Source: Murinocardiopsis flavida (GTDB taxonomy: Bacteria; Actinomycetota; Actinomycetes; Streptosporangiales; Streptosporangiaceae). From it: a stretch of DNA of 64,000 bases. Positions 25,989 to 34,488 of the stretch are shown in pieces (positions within the stretch are counted from its first letter, which is position 1; the number at the start of each line of letters is the position of its first letter). The stretch spans positions 186,001 through 250,000 of the forward strand of contig NZ_PYGA01000002.1 of NCBI RefSeq assembly GCF_003014485.1. Direction: 5' to 3'. The notes beneath the pieces are model-generated. The model was not told the origin of the DNA. It made no database searches and saw only the letters and a program-made list of their open reading frames with translations. A program made the translations under genes and the position numbers.

Positions 25989-25995
25989 TGGTCCT

Positions 25996-26832
25996 TCAGC
26001 CGGCGGCGCGGGCCATCTCCTCGCCGGTCAGGCGCAGCGCAGCGGCCGCCACGTTCTGCTCCAGGTGCGCCGGGTCTCCGGTGCCGGGGATCGCGAGGAC
26101 GTTGGGCGAGCGGGCAAGCGACCAGGCGAGCGCCATCTGTTGGAGGCTTACTCCGCGCTCATCGGCCACGGCCGCCGCCCCGGGGCGGTCGCGAACGCCG
26201 TCGATCGAGAAGAACGGGACAAAGGCAATGCCATCTCCAGCGCAGATGTCGAGCAGTCCGTCGTCGTCGCGCTTGGCGAGGCTGTACTGGTTCTGGACGC
26301 TGACCACGGGCGCGATCTTGCCTGCCTCCGTCAGGTGGTCGGCGTCGACGTTGGAGATGCCGAGGTTGCGGATCAGGCCTTCATCCCGGAGTTCGGAGAG
26401 CACCCCGAACCGCTCGGCGATCGACCCCGCGCCCTTCTCCAGTCCTGCCCCGACGCGGAGGTAGACGAGGTCGAGGTGGTCGCGTCCGAGCTGGCGCAGG
26501 TTCTCCTCGACCTGCCCCCGCAACTGCCCCGGTTCGGCCTCGGGGAGGAACGCTCCGGACGGGTCGCGCCCGGGCCCGACCTTGGTGGCGATCACCAGGT
26601 CGTCGGGGTAGGGCGACAGCGCGTGGTTGATGAGTTCGTTGGCGGAGAGTGTCGGCAGGAAGTAGAAGGCGGCGGTGTCGATGTGGTTCACGCCGAGTTC
26701 AACGGCGCGGCGGAGGACGGCGACCGCGCTGGCGCGGTCCTTCACGCGCATCGCGCCGAAGCCGAGTCGGTTCACTGTTAGGTCGCCGAGCTGCCACGTT
26801 CCGGCGGCAGCGGCGGGGAGTGCGTTGGTCAT
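25996..26832 (-). CDS. aldo/keto reductase-family oxidoreductase
   Basis: A 278-residue (beta/alpha)8 AKR. The NAD(P)H-linked catalytic Asp and Tyr lie in HIDTAAFYFLP, and the Lys in VIATKVGPGRD. The position of the usual catalytic His (YQLHR) reads YLRVG, a substitution common in one actinobacterial AKR subgroup. The dinucleotide motif IPGTGDPAHLEQN is present near the C-terminus. ATG 26832 is followed upstream by an 8-bp inverted repeat that would overlap the ribosome site. It is divergent from a LuxR-type regulator. Confidence 0.9.
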   Translation of the reverse strand: MTNALPAAAAGTWQLGDLTVNRLGFGAMRVKDRASAVAVLRRAVELGVNHIDTAAFYFLPTLSANELINHALSPYPDDLVIATKVGPGRDPSGAFLPEAEPGQLRGQVEENLRQLGRDHLDLVYLRVGAGLEKGAGSIAERFGVLSELRDEGLIRNLGISNVDADHLTEAGKIAPVVSVQNQYSLAKRDDDGLLDICAGDGIAFVPFFSIDGVRDRPGAAAVADERGVSLQQMALAWSLARSPNVLAIPGTGDPAHLEQNVAAAALRLTGEEMARAAG

Positions 26833-26851
26833 GGGGACGATGTTCGTCCCC
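26833..26851 (-). promoter_or_regulatory. inverted repeat at the reductase start
   Basis: GGGGACGA-TGT-TCGTCCCC is a perfect 8-bp dyad directly abutting the start codon of the aldo/keto reductase. It could be an operator of the divergent regulator or a hairpin that masks ribosome entry. Confidence 0.5.
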
Positions 26852-26928
26852 GACACCCTCCGAGCGCTTCCAGCGGCAGCTTGCTGCCAGTTGTTGCCCA
26901 CGCAGCGGACGGGGTCAAGACTGGAGGT

Positions 26929-27585
26929 ATGAACAGGACCGGTGAGGTGACCGTTGTCCGCGGCACCGATGAGCTCTTCGCCCGCTCGGCGCACCTCTTC
27001 GAGTCGGCGGAGGACATCGCGTGCGCGGCGAACGACCTGCACACGTGGGCGATCACCCGGCCTGCACGCGACGCGGACCACGGACCGCCCCCGCAGGGCA
27101 CGGGCGGCAAGCGGATCCGGAAGCTGTACCGGCCCGGTGTGCTCCTCGACCCGGCGACGGCCCACCATGTGCGCAACGCTGCCCGGATCGGCGCCGACGT
27201 CCGGATCACCCCGGACGAACTCAACGAGACCATCATCCTGGACCGACGGATGGCGATCCTCGCCGGCGACGTCACCGCCGGTGTACGCAGCTACAGCGTC
27301 GTCACCCTGCCGGAAGTGCTCCAGGGCATCATGTCGCTGTTCGAGGCGGCCTGGCGCGGAGCCGCCGAACTGGCGGTGTACGACGCGCGGCTCGACGAGA
27401 TCCGGCAGCTCGCCCCCAGCATCCTCGACCTCCTGAACTCGGGCTGCAAGGACGAGGTGGCGGCGCGGTCGCTGGGGCTCGGGCTGCGCACCTACCGCCG
27501 CCGCGTCGCGGAGCTGATGACGGCGCTCGGCGCGTCGTCCCGCTTCCAGGCGGGCGCGCGGGCCCGCGAGCTGGGACTCGTGTAG
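26929..27585 (+). CDS. LuxR-type HTH regulator with TrmB-like sensor region
   Basis: A 218-residue protein starting at ATG 26929 with GGAGG 4 bp upstream. Its C-terminal ~60 residues form a LuxR/GerE helix-turn-helix (LLNSGCKDEVAARSLGLGLRTYRRRVAELMTALGASSRFQAGARARELGLV). The N-terminal ~150 residues resemble the phospholipase D/TrmB-like sensor found in many streptomycete LuxR orphan regulators (FARSAHLFESAEDIACAANDLHTW). There is no receiver domain, so it is not a two-component regulator. It is divergent from the aldo/keto reductase and probably controls it. Confidence 0.85.
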   Translation: MNRTGEVTVVRGTDELFARSAHLFESAEDIACAANDLHTWAITRPARDADHGPPPQGTGGKRIRKLYRPGVLLDPATAHHVRNAARIGADVRITPDELNETIILDRRMAILAGDVTAGVRSYSVVTLPEVLQGIMSLFEAAWRGAAELAVYDARLDEIRQLAPSILDLLNSGCKDEVAARSLGLGLRTYRRRVAELMTALGASSRFQAGARARELGLV

Positions 27586-27792
27586 TTCCGCGGAGCGCCA
27601 ATGCCGTTGAGGAGCGCGGTACGTTTCATGACCCCCCTCAGTTCCGCGAGCGTCGAAGGCTGCCGCTCCGCGCGAAGCGCGACTTCGCCACCCGTGCTAC
27701 CCGTTACGTCAACGGAATCGCACGCGGCGCCCATCCCCAAGCGTGCCCCGCCGATGTTCGGACGGCAGGGCGGCAGGGTTCGGTATTCGACG

Positions 27793-28452
27793 CTAGTCCG
27801 CGGGTCCCCGCCTGCGGCCCTCCAGCCACATCGCGATCGCGGCGCCCGCAGCGGTGCCGGCCGCCATCGCGCCGAACAACAGCAGCCACCACACATCGAC
27901 GATGTACGCGGCAACGGCGATCAGCGCTCCGGTGGCGAACACACCTCCGGCACCGGCGGACTTGCGCGCCGCGGTCGAGCCGCCATCGCGCTCACCCGCC
28001 CTCCCTTTCGGCTGCCGCTTCGCCTTCTTCTTCCCCTTCGCCGGTGCGCGCGGGGAGAGCGCCGGAGCCACCCAGAACGAGGCGCTGGAGATCGCGAGCA
28101 GGGCGACGCCGCCATCGCGCCATCCGTAGTCGGCCATGGCGACCCCGTAGACCAGTGCCCCGACACCGGCGACGAAGACGACGCCGAACGGGGCGGCCCG
28201 CCAGCCGCCCAGCACGTACAGCCCGGCGCACGCGGCGATCAGGAGTCCGAGCCCGATCAGGCCCAGCATCACGCCCAGCGCCACGGGCACCATGTAGTCG
28301 GACGGGTAGAGCTCGGCCGCGCCCAGCGCCCCGGCACCGAGGCCGAGCACGGGGCCCGCGATGACGAGCCCCACGCAGATCCGGGTGAAGGTCCTCTCGA
28401 ACTTCTTGGCATCCGAGGGCCGCTGCCTGCGGTCTGACGTGCCGGTTGCCAT
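27793..28452 (-). CDS. hypothetical integral membrane protein, 219 aa
   Basis: A membrane protein with about six hydrophobic helices: four in the first 120 residues and two after a basic cytoplasmic loop (KGKKKAKRQPKGRAGERDGG, near residues 138-157). ATG 28452 is preceded by AGAGGAGC-like purines. No family motif is recognised. The ~200 bp between its stop and the LuxR gene show no gene. It is divergent from a zinc-ribbon protein gene. Confidence 0.7.
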   Translation of the reverse strand: MATGTSDRRQRPSDAKKFERTFTRICVGLVIAGPVLGLGAGALGAAELYPSDYMVPVALGVMLGLIGLGLLIAACAGLYVLGGWRAAPFGVVFVAGVGALVYGVAMADYGWRDGGVALLAISSASFWVAPALSPRAPAKGKKKAKRQPKGRAGERDGGSTAARKSAGAGGVFATGALIAVAAYIVDVWWLLLFGAMAAGTAAGAAIAMWLEGRRRGPAD

Positions 28453-28567
28453 GGCGCTCCTCTGACGTGGCCGGGCCCGCGCCCGGTGCTTCGACCAGCG
28501 AAGCGCGGAACGCACGATCACCGGCGGAACGAGCAGAATACCGGTGAGCAGGGAGCAAAGGGGAGTC

Positions 28568-29086
28568 ATGGACGACGAGCGGGCACGCAGCGACCACCGG
28601 TTCCGCGACAAGGGCTGGCGGCTCTGGGACTTCGCCCAGGAGATCTTCGTGCGCTGCCCGCGTTGCGGGGGCCGGGCGGCGGTGTTCGTCCACCCCGACC
28701 ACCGCGAGGAGGGCCGGTCCGCTGTTCTGCGGCTGATCGCACCGCACCGGCTGAGTTGCCTCGGCTGCGGGCACACCGCCTCGTGGGCGCCGCGCACGGG
28801 CCCCGGCGGGAGCCCCACGTACCTTCCCCGGCTCAGCGGGCCGGACGACCCGTTCTTCGGACTACCGCTGTGGCTCCAGCGGCCATGCTGCGGGGGTCGG
28901 ATCCTGTGGGCCTACAACACCGCGCACGTCGACGTCCTGGAACAGTACGTCGCCGCACGGCTGCGCGAGCGCCATTCGTGGACGGGATCGGGAAGCCTGC
29001 TGGAGCACCTCCCCGCCTGGATGAAGTCCGCCGGGAACCGCGACGATGTCCTCAGGGCCCTCCGCGCGCTGCGCGCGGATGCGTGA
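28568..29086 (+). CDS. zinc-ribbon hypothetical protein, 172 aa
   Basis: A soluble protein with two CxxC knuckles, RCPRCGGRAAVF near residue 29 and LSCLGCGHTASW near residue 63, which together could hold one zinc as a ribbon; a third Cys pair (PCCGG) follows near residue 105. ATG 28568 has AAAGGGGA upstream. The family is a widespread actinobacterial protein of unknown role. The tail EHLPAWMKSAGNRDDVLRALRALR is helical. It converges on the LysE-type exporter. Confidence 0.75.
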   Translation: MDDERARSDHRFRDKGWRLWDFAQEIFVRCPRCGGRAAVFVHPDHREEGRSAVLRLIAPHRLSCLGCGHTASWAPRTGPGGSPTYLPRLSGPDDPFFGLPLWLQRPCCGGRILWAYNTAHVDVLEQYVAARLRERHSWTGSGSLLEHLPAWMKSAGNRDDVLRALRALRADA

Positions 29087-29114
29087 CCGGGACGGCACCC
29101 GGTCGGGCCGGTCA

Positions 29115-29798
29115 TCAGGCGAGCCGCTCGAAGATCAAATAGGCGCCGAGGGCGATCATCGCGGCGCCGGACAGGCGGCTGACGGTGCGGGCGGCGGCGG
29201 GCCGGGAGTGCAGGATGGTCCGTGCCACCGTGCCGAGGGCGAGGTAGAACACGGCGCAGGTGAGCGTGAAGACCAGGCCGAGGGCCGCCATCTGGACGGC
29301 CATCGGCCAGGGCCGGTCGGGGTCGGCGAACTGCGGGAGCAGGGCGATGAAGATCAGCAGGCCCTTGGGGTTGAGGCCGCTCACGCCGACGCCTTGCAAG
29401 AGCGTCGCCCGGCCCGTTGCTACCGGACTCCCGGCTGCGGGCCCGGCATCGGTCCCGGCATTGGTCGCGTCGGCGGTCTCGGCCGTGGCCTGGGCGGACA
29501 CGGGCGGCGCCGAATGGGCGGGCGGGGCAGCGAGTGTCCGCGCGCCGTGCCACATCAGGTAGCCGCCGCCGAGAACGGACAGCGCGGTGAGCGCATTGGG
29601 GTTCTCCGCGACCACGACGCCGACACCGGCCGCGACGACGACGGTCATTCCCGCGTAGCCGAGCACGAGCCCGCCCACAGCGGGGAGCACGGACCGGCCC
29701 CGCAGCCCCGCGCCGATGGTGAACGCCCAGTCCGCGCCCGGCACGGCGATGAGGAGGATGGAGACACTCCAGAATGCGGCAATGGCACCGGCGGGCAT
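29115..29798 (-). CDS. LysE/RhtB-family amino-acid exporter
   Basis: A 227-residue membrane protein with about six helices. The N-terminal motif VSILLIAVPGADWAFTIGAGLRGR matches the LysE family signature (PGP-type loop), and GVSGLNPKGLLIFIALLPQF is the conserved second motif with NPK. An Ala/Thr/Pro-rich insertion of about 40 residues interrupts the central loop. It exports an amino acid or related metabolite. It is divergent from an Lrp/AsnC gene, the classic regulator of LysE-type exporters. Confidence 0.92.
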   Translation of the reverse strand: MPAGAIAAFWSVSILLIAVPGADWAFTIGAGLRGRSVLPAVGGLVLGYAGMTVVVAAGVGVVVAENPNALTALSVLGGGYLMWHGARTLAAPPAHSAPPVSAQATAETADATNAGTDAGPAAGSPVATGRATLLQGVGVSGLNPKGLLIFIALLPQFADPDRPWPMAVQMAALGLVFTLTCAVFYLALGTVARTILHSRPAAARTVSRLSGAAMIALGAYLIFERLA

Positions 29799-29887
29799 GG
29801 CGTCTCCCTCACTAAGCGCGGCCTTTAGCGGGAAACTACCGGTGATTCACCAGGAAATGGTTCCAACTTATTGTCGGAATCGGCCTT

Positions 29888-29905
29888 GGAATAGAAGAAT
29901 ATTCC
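29888..29905. promoter_or_regulatory. Lrp-type AT-rich palindrome
   Basis: GGAATA-GAAGAA-TATTCC, a perfect 6-bp dyad, lies immediately before the lrp start and contains GAATATTC (29897-29904). It is the likely Lrp/AsnC site controlling both divergent genes. Confidence 0.55.
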
Positions 29906-29907
29906 GC

Positions 29908-30369
29908 ATGGACGCCATTGATCGGAATATCCTTGCGGTGCTTCAGGAGGACGGGCGTCTCACCGTCACCGAACTCGCCGCGCGCGTGGGGCTGAGTGTG
30001 TCGCCCTGCCACCGCCGGCTCCGCGAACTGGAGCGCACGAAGACGATCCGCGGGTACCGCGCCGTCATCGACCCCGAAGCCGTCGGGCTGACGTTCCAGG
30101 CGCTCGTGTTCGTCACCATGCGGCAGGAGGACCGCGAGACCCTGCTCGGATTCGAGGCGGCCGTCGCCGAGATCCCGCAGGTCGTCCAGGCGCAGCGGCT
30201 GTTCGGCGACCCCGACTACCTGCTCCGCGTCCTTACCGCGGACCTCGGCGCCTACCAGCGCCTCGAAGACGACCGGCTCGCCGCGCTGCCCGGTATCCAG
30301 CGGCTGACGTCCACGCTCGTCATGAAGCAGGTCGTCGATGACCGCCCCTTGCCCGGCGCGTCGCGGTGA
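29908..30369 (+). CDS. Lrp/AsnC-family transcriptional regulator
   Basis: A 153-residue Lrp protein. The N-terminal HTH is MDAIDRNILAVLQEDGRLTVTELAARVGLSVSPCHRRLRELE, and the C-terminal RAM domain (about 65-150) has GDPDYLLRVLTADLGAYQRL. Such proteins sense amino acids as octamers. It is divergent from the LysE-type exporter and probably activates it when the amino acid is in excess. Its stop lies inside a decamer tandem repeat. Confidence 0.94.
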   Translation: MDAIDRNILAVLQEDGRLTVTELAARVGLSVSPCHRRLRELERTKTIRGYRAVIDPEAVGLTFQALVFVTMRQEDRETLLGFEAAVAEIPQVVQAQRLFGDPDYLLRVLTADLGAYQRLEDDRLAALPGIQRLTSTLVMKQVVDDRPLPGASR

Positions 30370-30410
30370 CCCGCGGTGACCCGCGGTGACCCGCGGTGGC
30401 TCGTGGTGAC
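30361..30410 (+). repeat. decamer tandem repeat across the lrp stop codon
   Basis: The unit YCGCGGTGAC recurs five times head to tail, three copies near-identical and the last two degraded. The lrp TGA falls in the first copy, so repeat slippage could alter the protein C-terminus. Confidence 0.7.
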
Positions 30411-31042
30411 CGCTGTCCCCCGCACGCGCGGGACGTCCAGGCGTCGCGGGTCGTGGCCCCCCGGCCGCAGCGCGATCCCGTCCCCGGCCGACCGCCGCGG
30501 CGGACACCGCGAGGAGCGTTCCGGGCCGGTCGGAAAAGGTGGGGAAATGACAAAGGGAGGGGCCTCCCCCAAGATCCCCTCCCCTGTCGGCCGCGGCGGC
30601 GCGCTGCCCCCCTCGGGCGTGCGCGGCTCGGCCGCGACTCGGGCGTCCGCACTCCGCCTTTCGGCGGTGCGGCGCCGTCTCGCGCGACGGAAAGCGGGAT
30701 CTTCCGCGTCCCGAAGGCGTGCATTCAGCATAACTTCCTTGGAAGATGCCTCCAAGTTCAACTAACGCGCCGTATGTCACATCACCCAACGAGGCGGACC
30801 ACCTGCACAGCGGAAACAGCCGAGAGCACCCTCCGCCCGCACCGCCGCCACTGCCACCGCCGCCCCCGGGACAGCTCCAGGGATGCGCACCGGGGCGGCC
30901 CCGCCCCACCCCGCGCCGCCCGAGCACCGCACGCGCCCCTCTGCGGCGCGCCGCGCCGCAGTGGGCGGTGCGGCGCGAAACCCGCGTTAGGCTCTGATCC
31001 CGCTGAGTCCGAACCGGACGGGACGAACCGCGGGGGTGTGTG
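30411..31042. other. long intergenic region before corA
   Basis: About 630 bp hold no convincing gene. Open frames here are proline/arginine-rich with no ribosome site. A hairpin GGGAGGGG (30555-30562) / CCCCTCCC (30576-30583) could end the lrp transcript. I looked for an Mg-sensing leader before corA and did not recognise one. Confidence 0.4.
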
Positions 31043-32197
31043 ATGGCGCAGAACCGGATGCGGAACTGGCTGCCGGGGATCCGCTCCTCATCGTCACCCC
31101 GCGGCGACGACGGCCCCGCACCAGAGCTGTCCATGGACCCGCGCGCCGACAGCGGCGGCGCGGCCCCGCCCGCGGAGGACAGCGTCATCGACGCCGCGAT
31201 CTACGTCGGCGGGCGGCGGGTCGGCGAACCCGTGAAGCTCTCCGAACTGTACGACCGCGTGTCCGGCGTGCCCGACGCCATGGCATGGATCGGGCTGCTG
31301 CGCCCCGCCGAGACGCAGCTCCTGACGGTCGCGCGCGAGTTCGGCCTGCACGAGCTCGCGGTCGAGGACGCCATCGTCGCCCACCAGCGCCCCAAGCTGG
31401 AGCGCTACGGCGACACACTGTTCCTCGTCCTGCGCGGCGCCCGCTACGTGGACGACGCCGAGGAGGTGCAGTTCGGCGAGATCCACCTGTTCGTCGGGAA
31501 GGACTTCGTCCTCACGGTGCGCCACAGCGAGGCCCCGGACCTCAAGGACGTGCGGCGCCGGCTCGAAAGCGAGCCCGAACTCCTCGCGCTCGGCCCCGAA
31601 GCGGTGTGCTACGCGGTCCTGGACGCGGTGGTCGACGGCTACGCGCCCGTCGTGCGCGGCCTCCAGAACGACATCGACGAGATCGAGACGCAGGTCTTCA
31701 ACGGCGATCCGAAGGTGTCGCGGCGCATCTACGAACTGTCGCGCGAGGTCATCGAGTTCCAGCGGGCCACGCGGCCGCTGCTGTCCATCATCAACGGGCT
31801 CATCGCCGGGTTCGACAAGTACGAGATCCACGAGGAGCTGCGCCGCTACCTGCGCGACGTCGCCGACCACGCCACCACCGTCGCTGAACGGGTCGACGGC
31901 TTCCGGATGATGCTCCAGGACATCCTCACCGTCAACGCCACATTGGTCAGCCAGGCGCAGAACGAGGACATGCGGCGCCTGGCCGAGGTCAGCTACACCC
32001 AGAGCGAGGAGGTTAAGAAAATCTCTTCGTGGGCGGCAATACTTTTCGCGCCAACGGTGGTGGGCGGGATCTACGGCATGAACTTCGACGTGATGCCCGA
32101 GACCCACTGGACGTACGGTTTCCCGATGGCCGTCGGCCTGATGTTCCTGGTGAGCGTGGTCCTCTTCGTGATCTTCAAACGCAAGAACTGGCTCTGA
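31043..32197 (+). CDS. corA: CorA-family magnesium/cobalt transporter
   Basis: A 384-residue CorA protein. A disordered ~45-residue N-terminus precedes the cytoplasmic alpha/beta funnel (AIYVGGRRVGEPVKLSELYDRV) and the long stalk helix. Two C-terminal helices carry the selectivity motif GIYGMNF and the closing basic FKRKNWL. Functional CorA is a pentameric channel for Mg2+ or other divalents. ATG 31043 is preceded by an in-frame GTG at 31040. A second, more divergent CorA homologue lies at 48834-49793. Confidence 0.94.
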   Translation: MAQNRMRNWLPGIRSSSSPRGDDGPAPELSMDPRADSGGAAPPAEDSVIDAAIYVGGRRVGEPVKLSELYDRVSGVPDAMAWIGLLRPAETQLLTVAREFGLHELAVEDAIVAHQRPKLERYGDTLFLVLRGARYVDDAEEVQFGEIHLFVGKDFVLTVRHSEAPDLKDVRRRLESEPELLALGPEAVCYAVLDAVVDGYAPVVRGLQNDIDEIETQVFNGDPKVSRRIYELSREVIEFQRATRPLLSIINGLIAGFDKYEIHEELRRYLRDVADHATTVAERVDGFRMMLQDILTVNATLVSQAQNEDMRRLAEVSYTQSEEVKKISSWAAILFAPTVVGGIYGMNFDVMPETHWTYGFPMAVGLMFLVSVVLFVIFKRKNWL

Positions 32198-32374
32198 CAC
32201 CAGGGGCGGTACCGCACCGCCGACCGCTCCCCCGGCTCGCGCACGGAGAACCACGACTCCGGCGGCTCCGACGTGGCCGATCCCGCCCCCGCTGCGATCG
32301 CATCCGATGCGGACACGAGCGGCGCGGCCTTCGCCGACGCCGCAGTCCAGCGCGGCGGGCGTGCTGGACGGTGG

Positions 32375-32998
32375 TCAGATCCAGCCCTGTTGCCAGGCGT
32401 GGTGGGCGGCCGCGTGGCGGGAGGACGCGCCGAGCTTGGACATAGCGGCTGACAGGTAGTTGCGGACCGTTCCGGGGGCCAGGTGGACTTCGACGGCGAT
32501 CTCGTTGACCGAGGCGCCCGTTCGGGCGGCGCGCAGCACCTCTAGTTCGCGTTCGGTGAGCGGGCAGTCGTCCTCCGCCAGTGCAGACCCCGCGATGTCG
32601 GGGTCCACGTAGCGGCGCCCCGCGGCGATGTCGCGGATGATCTCCGCCAGCCGCGCCGCAGGGGTCGTCTTGGGCACGAAGCCGCGCACACCCGCGGACA
32701 GGGCGCGGCGCAGCACAGCGGGACGCGCGTGCCGGGTGACCAGGACGACCTCGGTGGGCAGCTCCGCCCGGATCTCCTGGGCGGCGCGCAGGCCGTCGCC
32801 CGGCGGCATCTCCAGGTCGAGGACCGCGATATCGGGGCGGTGCTCGCGGGCCAGCCGCACCGCGTCGGTCGACGTCGCGGCCTCGGCGACCACCGTGAGG
32901 TCGTCCTCCAGCGCGAGCAGCGCCGCGAGGGCGCTCCTGAGCAGGTCCTCGTCGTCGGCGATCAGCAGTCGGATCATTGAGGCACTCGCTCGGATCAT
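32375..32998 (-). CDS. DesR-like (NarL/LuxR) response regulator
   Basis: A response regulator of about 200 residues. The receiver has LLIADDED acidic pocket, phosphoacceptor Asp in AVLDLEMP, Thr in VLVTRHARPA and Lys in GFVPKTTPA; the output is a LuxR HTH (LTERELEVLRAARTGASVNEIAVEVHLAPGTVRNYLSAAMSKLG). Two in-frame starts exist: ATG 32998 (MIRASASMIRLL) and ATG 32977 (MIRLL). Both are copies of the same start sequence, and three further copies upstream form a chain of micro-ORFs back to the kinase stop. It pairs with the kinase at 33082-34302. Confidence 0.92.
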   Translation of the reverse strand: MIRASASMIRLLIADDEDLLRSALAALLALEDDLTVVAEAATSTDAVRLAREHRPDIAVLDLEMPPGDGLRAAQEIRAELPTEVVLVTRHARPAVLRRALSAGVRGFVPKTTPAARLAEIIRDIAAGRRYVDPDIAGSALAEDDCPLTERELEVLRAARTGASVNEIAVEVHLAPGTVRNYLSAAMSKLGASSRHAAAHHAWQQGWI

Positions 32999-33088
32999 CG
33001 CGGAATCCCGCCCAACAGTCGGATCATCGCGGCACCCCGTCCACCGGTCGAATCATCGCGGGTCCCTGCCCATCGGTCGGGTCATCGC
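32996..33088 (-). repeat. three 29-bp tandem units forming ATGA-coupled micro-ORFs between kinase and regulator
   Basis: Starts at ATG 33085, 33056, 33027 and 32998 are each 29 bp apart. The first three open frames of ten codons (MTRPMGRDPR, MIRPVDGVPR, MIRLLGGIPR), and each ends in CCG-CGA-TGA whose TGA overlaps the next ATG as ATGA. The kinase itself ends EEPR with the same CCGCGATGA junction, and the fourth start is the response regulator. A purine-rich, ribosome-site-like block lies 5-10 bp before each ATG (best before the first, GGGGAGGAG). So the kinase-regulator junction has been copied three times with its coupled stop/start intact. Confidence 0.85.
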
Positions 33089-34302
33089 GGCTCCTCCCCC
33101 GCCGGCAGCGCCGCCGCGACCGTGAACCGGTCGCCGTCGCGGTCCCACGCCAGCTCTCCCCCTGCCGCCCGCAGCCGTTCGGCGAGGGTCGCCAGCCCGC
33201 TGCCTGACCCGCCGCCCGACCCGCTGCCCGACGCGGTGAGGGGGTGCCCGTCGGCGCCGTCGTTGCCGACCCGCAGCCTCGCGGTACCGCCCGCTATCCG
33301 GTAGTCCACGTCGGCGTTCCGCGCCGCGCTGTGCCGGAGCACGTTCGTGGTGGCCTCCCGCATGACCAGGCCCAGCAGGTGGCGGTCGGTGTCGTCGAGG
33401 TCGGCGGTCGCAGCGGGGTCGAGACTCATGCGCGCGTCGATCCCCGCCGCGGCGAGGACCCGGGTCGCGTTCGCGATCTCCTCGTCCAGTGTGGTCCGGC
33501 GGTAGCCCTGCACCACGGCGCGGGTGTCGCTGAGGGCGTCGGCCGCCAGTTGCCGCACCTCCGCCATCTCCGCGGCGGCGCGCGCCGGGTCCACCTCGGC
33601 CAGCCGGGCCGCCAGCTCGCTCTTCAGCGCGATGACCTGCAAGTGGTGGCCTTGGATGTCGTGCAGGTCGGCGGCGAAGCGCAGGCGCTCGTCCTTGACG
33701 GCGAGCTCCGCCGACAGCATCCGCGCCTCGTTCAGCCGCCCGGCCGTGTCCCACGCCCAGAGCGGACCCAGCACCGTCCACCCGGTGAAGGCGACCAGCC
33801 CGGCGGGGAACAGCGCGGCGTAGAGCAGGTGACCGTCGGCTGCGGCGTTGCTGACGATGCCGCCGGGCAACGGTGCGAGTGCCGCCGCGGCGGCGACCAG
33901 CAGCCACCCGCGCCGCGGCGGCAGGTACGTCGCGGCGATCACCACCATGATCGCGGGCGCCACCGCCCACACCCCGTAGTCGTACCGGGACAGCGGGATC
34001 GCGGCCATCACGGCCGCCGCCGCGCCGCCGGCGGCCAGCCAGCCCGCGGGCAGCGGGATCGGGGGCGCGCCGGTTGCCGGGCGTACCGTCAACCGCCTCC
34101 CGAGCAGCACCACGCACGACGCGACCTCGACCGCGAGGGCGGCGGCGCCCAAGGCGCGGACCGGCGCGGGCAGGTCCCCGGCCACGATCCAGTCGCCGGT
34201 GAACAGGACGAGCATGAACGCGCACGTGCCCGGGACGGCCCACCACGTGAAGCGGCGGAAGCCCGTCAGCTCCGCCCCGTGTCCGTTCGGCCCGGTGCGC
34301 AC
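33082..34302 (-). CDS. DesK-like sensor histidine kinase (HisKA_3)
   Basis: A 406-residue kinase. Five or so membrane helices occupy residues about 18-185. The phosphoacceptor is His214 in FAADLHDIQGHHLQVIALK, the DesK-type HisKA_3 motif. The N-box is MREATTNVLRHS and a HATPase_c domain follows. A GSGSGGGSGSG run lies in the ATP-lid region before LATLAERL. It should autophosphorylate in response to a membrane-borne signal and pass phosphate to the following regulator. GTG 34302 starts it; its TGA overlaps the first micro-ORF ATG. Confidence 0.92.
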   Translation of the reverse strand: MRTGPNGHGAELTGFRRFTWWAVPGTCAFMLVLFTGDWIVAGDLPAPVRALGAAALAVEVASCVVLLGRRLTVRPATGAPPIPLPAGWLAAGGAAAAVMAAIPLSRYDYGVWAVAPAIMVVIAATYLPPRRGWLLVAAAAALAPLPGGIVSNAAADGHLLYAALFPAGLVAFTGWTVLGPLWAWDTAGRLNEARMLSAELAVKDERLRFAADLHDIQGHHLQVIALKSELAARLAEVDPARAAAEMAEVRQLAADALSDTRAVVQGYRRTTLDEEIANATRVLAAAGIDARMSLDPAATADLDDTDRHLLGLVMREATTNVLRHSAARNADVDYRIAGGTARLRVGNDGADGHPLTASGSGSGGGSGSGLATLAERLRAAGGELAWDRDGDRFTVAAALPAGEEPR

Positions 34303-34488
34303 GCGGTCATTGTCGCAGCAGCGGTCGCGGCGGGCGGGCGCTCGGCGGTGCCCGGATGACAGATGTCATGCGGGGTCGTGACAACGGCACGGGTACACGT
34401 GCGGCTTCGGTACTACTGGCGGGCCGCCCCCTTCGGCAGGCTGAAGCATGCAAGGGATACCCCACCCCCGTACGAAGGGATCGCCGCC

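Noticed and set aside
30376-30765. Small plus-strand gene after lrp
   Set aside because: No ribosome site, no motif, and composition like non-coding DNA; it starts inside the decamer repeat.
30411-31042. Magnesium-sensing riboswitch before corA
   Set aside because: I could not find a conserved M-box core or a leader with alternating hairpins; a covariance search would be needed.
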